From: Opitutaceae bacterium
GTDB lineage: Bacteria; Verrucomicrobiota; Verrucomicrobiia; Opitutales; Opitutaceae
Direction: 5' to 3'
DNA length: 9,025 nt
Assembly: GCA_005787865.1 (NCBI GenBank)
Contig: SXZN01000060.1
Location: 1-9,025 of the forward strand
Part shown: piece by piece, positions 6,592 to 9,025 of the stretch
Layout of the letters: every line of letters starts with the position of its first letter
Position numbering within the stretch: the first letter of the stretch is position 1
Made by a program: the position numbers and the translations under genes
The notes under the pieces: generated by a model
What the model was told of the DNA's origin: nothing
Databases searched by the model: none
Seen by the model: the letters and a program-made list of their open reading frames with translations, nothing else

Positions 6592-6814
6592 CTGCGCTCC
6601 TAACGGATCGGGAGAATCTTAGCATTGCGCGCGGCGCAGCCGAGTAGCTGTAGCAGGTAGATTGGGTGCAGGATTCTGACGAAAACGCCCCGCCGTTAAT
6701 TAAAAGATAGCGCGTTCATTGCTCCGACTATCACAACGAGAGCGAGAGTTCGCAGATCGGATAGCGCAATTAATTTGCCCTAGCGATTAATTATGCGGTT
6801 TTTCTTTACCCTTC
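6592..6814. other. Intergenic region without a convincing gene
   Basis: No reading frame here looks protein-coding. Visible structure is modest: a short hairpin TGCGC/GCGCA (6626-6630 with 6634-6638) nested between AGAATC (6613-6618) and GATTCT (6672-6677), a direct repeat GATAGCGC (6706-6713 and 6760-6767), and several ATTAATT-type AT-rich patches (6696-6702, 6768-6775, 6786-6792). A small structured RNA is possible but not supported by anything I recognise. Confidence 0.4.
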
Positions 6815-6842
6815 TTTACATGAGTGTTTGCGCTTGTGTAAT
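6815..6842 (+). promoter_or_regulatory. Sigma70-type promoter of the rhodanese-like gene
   Basis: TTTACA (6815-6820) matches the -35 consensus at five of six bases and TGTAAT (6837-6842) matches the -10 consensus at five of six, with a 16-base spacer. The predicted transcript start near 6849 leaves a leader of about 14 bases before the ATG at 6863. It is the best promoter match I see in the window and suggests the gene is transcribed independently of yidC. Confidence 0.55.
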
Positions 6843-6862
6843 AGTTATTAATAGGTCCCCCC

Positions 6863-7276
6863 ATGTATTTTTCCTCTCCTCGACAGTTCGTTCAAGTTGC
6901 AGCAGTTGCAGCAGTTGCAGCAGTTGCAGCAGAGCGAATCTCCCCGCAAAAAGCGGCCGACCTGATTGCCGCTCATAAGGCTATTCTGATAGATGTGCGC
7001 GCACCTTCTGCCTGGGCCAAAACGAAGGTGGCGGCTCCCGCTGCTCTATTATCCTTCCATGATTTTGAGGCTGTGTTAATCGGCGGCTGGAAGCCTGCTC
7101 TCGGTGCAGCTGAAGGGAAGTTGGTCATAATTCAATGCGATGACGTTACCCCCTGCGATAAAATCATCGGGATGATCAAAGCCATCGGCCTCGAGTGTGT
7201 CTGTGCTGGTAAGCCACAAGATTGGATTAAGGCCGGACTGCCCACGCGGGACTCTCAGGCCATGCACTCCGGTTAA
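6863..7276 (+). CDS. Rhodanese-like domain protein with atypical active-site loop
   Basis: The 137-residue product resembles a single rhodanese domain: ISPQKAADLIAAHKAILIDVRAPSAW (26-51) is the usual first strand with the conserved DVR, and PQDWIKAGLPT (118-128) is the usual C-terminal W-x-x-A-G-L-P ending. The candidate catalytic cysteine is C92 in VIIQCDDVTPC. The standard C-x-x-G-x-R loop is replaced by CDDVTPC, with a second cysteine (C98), and the GHIPGA segment is replaced by KVAAPAA. Sulfurtransferase activity is therefore uncertain; it may be a thiol-redox or binding variant. Residues 11-23 are the repeat VAAVAAVAAVAA, encoded by a 9-base tandem repeat; residues 1-10 have no clear role. 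The ATG at 6863 is supported by the promoter upstream and a weak AGG 8-10 bases before it. The gene is isolated between two palindromes, so context gives no partner beyond the cysDN genes 5 kb away. Confidence 0.75.
   Translation: MYFSSPRQFVQVAAVAAVAAVAAERISPQKAADLIAAHKAILIDVRAPSAWAKTKVAAPAALLSFHDFEAVLIGGWKPALGAAEGKLVIIQCDDVTPCDKIIGMIKAIGLECVCAGKPQDWIKAGLPTRDSQAMHSG
6895..6930 (+). repeat. Four perfect copies of a 9-base tandem repeat
   Basis: AGTTGCAGC occurs four times in direct succession (6895-6903, 6904-6912, 6913-6921, 6922-6930) inside the 5' end of the rhodanese-like gene, where it encodes Val-Ala-Ala units. Being a multiple of three, gain or loss of a copy by slippage would keep the frame and only change the length of an alanine-rich segment. 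Confidence 0.95.
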
Positions 7277-7277
7277 G

Positions 7278-7333
7278 AGCTGAGCCTGGAGTTCAGCTAG
7301 GTGCGCAATGCTTTAACTTTTTCGATAAAGTTA
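7278..7333 (+). terminator. Two hairpins after the rhodanese-like gene
   Basis: AGCTGA (7278-7283) pairs with TCAGCT (7293-7298) immediately after the stop codon. A second perfect stem, TAACTTT (7314-7320) with AAAGTTA (7327-7333), has a 6-base loop. Neither is followed by a clean T-run, so they are possible terminators or 3' stabilisers rather than firm intrinsic terminators. Confidence 0.35.
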
Positions 7334-7348
7334 GCCGCCACCGCCTAA

Positions 7349-7387
7349 CCACGCGCCATTTGTAATATATTATATTACAAAGCGTGG
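7349..7387. terminator. Extended hairpin around the right palindrome, between convergent genes
   Basis: The outer arms CCACGC (7349-7354) and GCGTGG (7382-7387) are inverted repeats that enclose the right copy of the AT-rich palindrome, with four unpaired bases (GCCA) on the left. The structure lies between the rhodanese-like gene and the convergent prmB. A bidirectional terminator role is plausible, but there is no adjacent T-run on either strand. Confidence 0.4.
7359..7381. repeat. Right copy of the 23-base AT-rich palindrome
   Basis: TTTGTAATA (7359-7367) and TATTACAAA (7373-7381) flank a centre TATTA. Compared with the copy at 6569-6591, 20 of 23 bases are identical. Two of the three differences are the mirror-image pair C/G changed to T/A, so the symmetry is kept; the third is the unpaired central base. 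The two copies start 790 bases apart and bracket the rhodanese-like gene and its promoter. Confidence 0.75.
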
Positions 7388-7416
7388 CCCCCATCGCCGG
7401 TTAAAGGTGTGTTAGA

Positions 7417-8322
7417 TTATAAATCAGCCGCCCGCAATCGGGCCGCGTGAATCGCACAGATGCAGTCTTCGCCGTCCTCGGTATGCAGCCAGTGTAAATC
7501 GAGCGCCGGGAAAGCCCGGTCCATCGCCGCGCGCAGACCGCCTACTTCTAAAACCACCACGCCATGGGCCTGCAAGCGCTCACGGGATTGCCGAAGTAAT
7601 TTTCGAATAATAGCTAAGCCATCCTTACCCCCATCAAGGGCCATCGCGGGCTCATTTCTAAATTCAACGGGAAGATCGCGTAATTCCTTCGTGGGCACAT
7701 ACGGCGGGTTGCTCAAAATAATGTCATATCTTCTCTGAGGCACCGCAGCAAACACATCAGACTGGTACAATTTAATCCGTGAACCGAGTCGGTGGGTGGC
7801 AATATTCAACCGAGCGACCGCGAGCGCCTCGGGGGATAATTCAATCGCATCAACCTTCGCCTTAGGAAATTGATGGGCCAGCAAGACCGCCAAACAACCC
7901 GAACCCGTGCAAACATCGACCACCCGCTGGACCGGCTGATTAGCCGGCAACCAATGCGGAAGTTGTTCCGGAATAATTTCTAAAAAATAAGACCGCGGAA
8001 TAATTACCCGCTCATCCACATAAAAAAGATGCTCGCCGAGCCAAGCTTCGCGCGTGAGGTAAGCCGCGGGCACATGGTCTTCTAAACGGCGGCGCAAAAG
8101 CTCGGCCAGCTTGCTCGCTTGCTTAATCGTTACTTTGCGCCGCAAAACTGCGGCGGAACTATCCAGCGGGAAACCGAGAGCATGCAGCAAAAGATAAAGC
8201 GCTTCATCATGAGCGGTGACCGCAACTTGGCCGAGCGCCACTTTATGCTGGGCATAAAGTTTCTCCGCATACCCTAGCCAAGCCCCAAGAGTGGCACCAG
8301 TCGAAGGAAGCGCTAAAGGCAT
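7417..8322 (-). CDS. prmB: Ribosomal protein L3 N5-glutamine methyltransferase (PrmB-type)
   Basis: The 301-residue product is a SAM-dependent methyltransferase of the PrmB/PrmC (HemK) group that modifies a glutamine side chain. An N-terminal helical domain with TAHDEALYLLLHALGFPL (36-53) and PAAYLTREAWLGEHLFYVDERVIIPRS (85-111) leads into the catalytic domain. There the SAM-binding motif is DVCTGSGCLAV (136-146), the acidic residue E161 lies in IELSPEAL, and the catalytic NPPY is at 205-208. DLPVEFRNEPAMALDGGKDGL (216-236) and the YVDERVIIPRS stretch match PrmB better than PrmC, so L3 is the likely substrate rather than release factors. Length is close to E. coli PrmB (310). It starts 3 bases after the stop of the rhomboid-like gene on the same strand, implying a shared transcript. 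No Shine-Dalgarno is seen. PrmC is the main alternative. Confidence 0.87.
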   Translation of the reverse strand: MPLALPSTGATLGAWLGYAEKLYAQHKVALGQVAVTAHDEALYLLLHALGFPLDSSAAVLRRKVTIKQASKLAELLRRRLEDHVPAAYLTREAWLGEHLFYVDERVIIPRSYFLEIIPEQLPHWLPANQPVQRVVDVCTGSGCLAVLLAHQFPKAKVDAIELSPEALAVARLNIATHRLGSRIKLYQSDVFAAVPQRRYDIILSNPPYVPTKELRDLPVEFRNEPAMALDGGKDGLAIIRKLLRQSRERLQAHGVVVLEVGGLRAAMDRAFPALDLHWLHTEDGEDCICAIHAARLRAADL

Positions 8323-8325
8323 AAG

Positions 8326-9025
8326 CTATTTTTTTACCGAGGGATCGCCCACGACATGGAGGTGGGTGAAAATATGATCGCTACAATAACACTGGTCGCC
8401 CGCACATTTGGAACAGTAACGGAAATCAATTTGCGGGTGGGTGAGATCCGTGCGGTTACACAGATGGCACCGATGCCGGGGCTCCCGTTCATTATTAGCC
8501 GCCGTAAAATTTCGCGCCTGCCAGGCTTGCCGGCGCTGACCGGAACCGACTGAACGCACGAGATCGCGTGCGAAAAAAACCAGGAAATTGCTCGTCGAAG
8601 CGAAGATCATTAAACGTTCCGCCCAAGTGCCGACGATTAAAATAAAGCCATAACCCAACCACTGAATCAGCGCCAACCACTTGATTTTTACCGGCAGAAA
8701 AAAGAAAATATACATCACAAAATCTGGATTCAAATACGCGAAGGCCAAAAACACCGTTGCCGCCATATAAGCGTTAGTCGCATACAGGGCGGGCGTCACA
8801 AAAGCTGCGCCGACCGTCAGCAGCCAACCCAGTAAAATAAATCCGTTAAAACGTAAGGCCCCCCAGTGCTGCTCCAGCGCGCTACCCATGAGGTAAAAAA
8901 GATACCACCCAAAGGCGAGGAAGAGCGCACTCGTCAGCGTTAAGGTGGTAACGGGTGGGACTAATAAAAATGTGCCCAAGCGCCAAAATTCGCCCGCCTG
9001 CACCGCCGCCGGCAGTAACATAATC
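8326..9025 (-). CDS. Rhomboid-like membrane protein with Cys/His-rich tail, N-terminus outside window
   Basis: The frame is open at the right edge, so the true start probably lies beyond it; the ATG at 9021 is likely internal. Counting from that ATG, residues 11-150 have several hydrophobic helices and the rhomboid loop-1 style FWRLGTFLLVPP (12-23). The catalytic GxSG serine motif is missing where it would be expected (NAYMAATVFLAFAYLNPD, 83-100), and the later helix has no catalytic histidine (STSNFLVFFARD, 142-153). It therefore looks like an inactive rhomboid relative. A basic linker follows, then a soluble tail with CHLC (185-188), CSKC (203-206), CYC (211-213), H216, H220 and H222, a pattern suited to binding one or two zinc ions. 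The gene is directly upstream of prmB with a 3-base gap. Function is unknown; membrane anchoring of the tail on the cytoplasmic face is my inference. Confidence 0.72.
   Translation of the reverse strand, partial: IMLLPAAVQAGEFWRLGTFLLVPPVTTLTLTSALFLAFGWYLFYLMGSALEQHWGALRFNGFILLGWLLTVGAAFVTPALYATNAYMAATVFLAFAYLNPDFVMYIFFFLPVKIKWLALIQWLGYGFILIVGTWAERLMIFASTSNFLVFFARDLVRSVGSGQRRQAWQARNFTAANNEREPRHRCHLCNRTDLTHPQIDFRYCSKCAGDQCYCSDHIFTHLHVVGDPSVKK

Noticed and set aside
6610..6680. tRNA-like or tmRNA-like sequence
   Set aside because: I tried to fold it into a cloverleaf and found no T-arm GTTCRA motif or acceptor stem of the right geometry.
6895..6930. CRISPR-like or other direct repeat array
   Set aside because: The units are 9 bases long with no spacers; this is a coding microsatellite-type tandem repeat.
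6793..6978. 61-residue plus-strand frame with a hydrophobic start (MRFFFTLLYMS) and repeated SCS units
   Set aside because: It overlaps the promoter and 5' end of the rhodanese-like gene in another frame. Its Ser/Cys repeats are just the 9-base tandem repeat read out of frame.
7460..7738. 92-residue plus-strand frame opposite prmB
   Set aside because: It is antisense to the conserved methyltransferase domain and has low-complexity composition; it is a shadow frame.

Overview
The window reads as an ordinary chromosomal segment of a Gram-negative-type bacterium. A YidC with a large periplasmic domain and a Sec-exported peroxiredoxin imply an outer-membrane cell plan. My best guess is Verrucomicrobiota, perhaps Opitutae. 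This rests on the short L34 beginning MEPTFRPHR, the Bacteroidetes-like CysD/CysN pair without a fused APS kinase, and start codons that mostly lack Shine-Dalgarno sequences. It is an inference from remembered families, not a database match.

Left part (1-2751, + strand). The 3' end of cysD is followed one base later by a complete cysN; together they encode ATP sulfurylase for sulfate activation. An Rrf2-family regulator without the usual iron-sulfur cysteines follows, then a signal-peptide-bearing PrxQ/BCP-type peroxiredoxin. A GC-rich hairpin separates the peroxiredoxin from a convergent minus-strand gene.

Middle part (2748-6522). A minus-strand gene encodes a divergent protein-kinase-like fold. 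Transcribed away from it is the tightly packed cluster rpmH-rnpA-yidD-yidC: ribosomal protein L34, RNase P protein, and two membrane-protein insertion factors. rpmH and rnpA are one base apart, rnpA and yidD overlap by 8 bases, and yidC starts 14 bases after yidD. dnaA is not in its frequent place upstream of rpmH.

Right part (6523-9025). About 340 bases without a convincing gene carry a perfect AT-rich palindrome. A small rhodanese-like gene follows, with a good sigma70-type promoter and a four-copy 9-base tandem repeat in its 5' end. A second, near-identical palindrome lies 790 bases after the first, so the two flank the rhodanese gene. On the minus strand, a rhomboid-like membrane protein with a cysteine/histidine-rich tail (running off the right edge) is followed after 3 bases by prmB, the L3 glutamine methyltransferase.

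I see no insertion sequence, CRISPR array, tRNA, rRNA or clear defence system. The least-explained items are the paired palindromes around the rhodanese gene, the solitary kinase-like protein with a competing reading frame over its 5' end, and the degenerate rhomboid with a putative zinc-binding tail.
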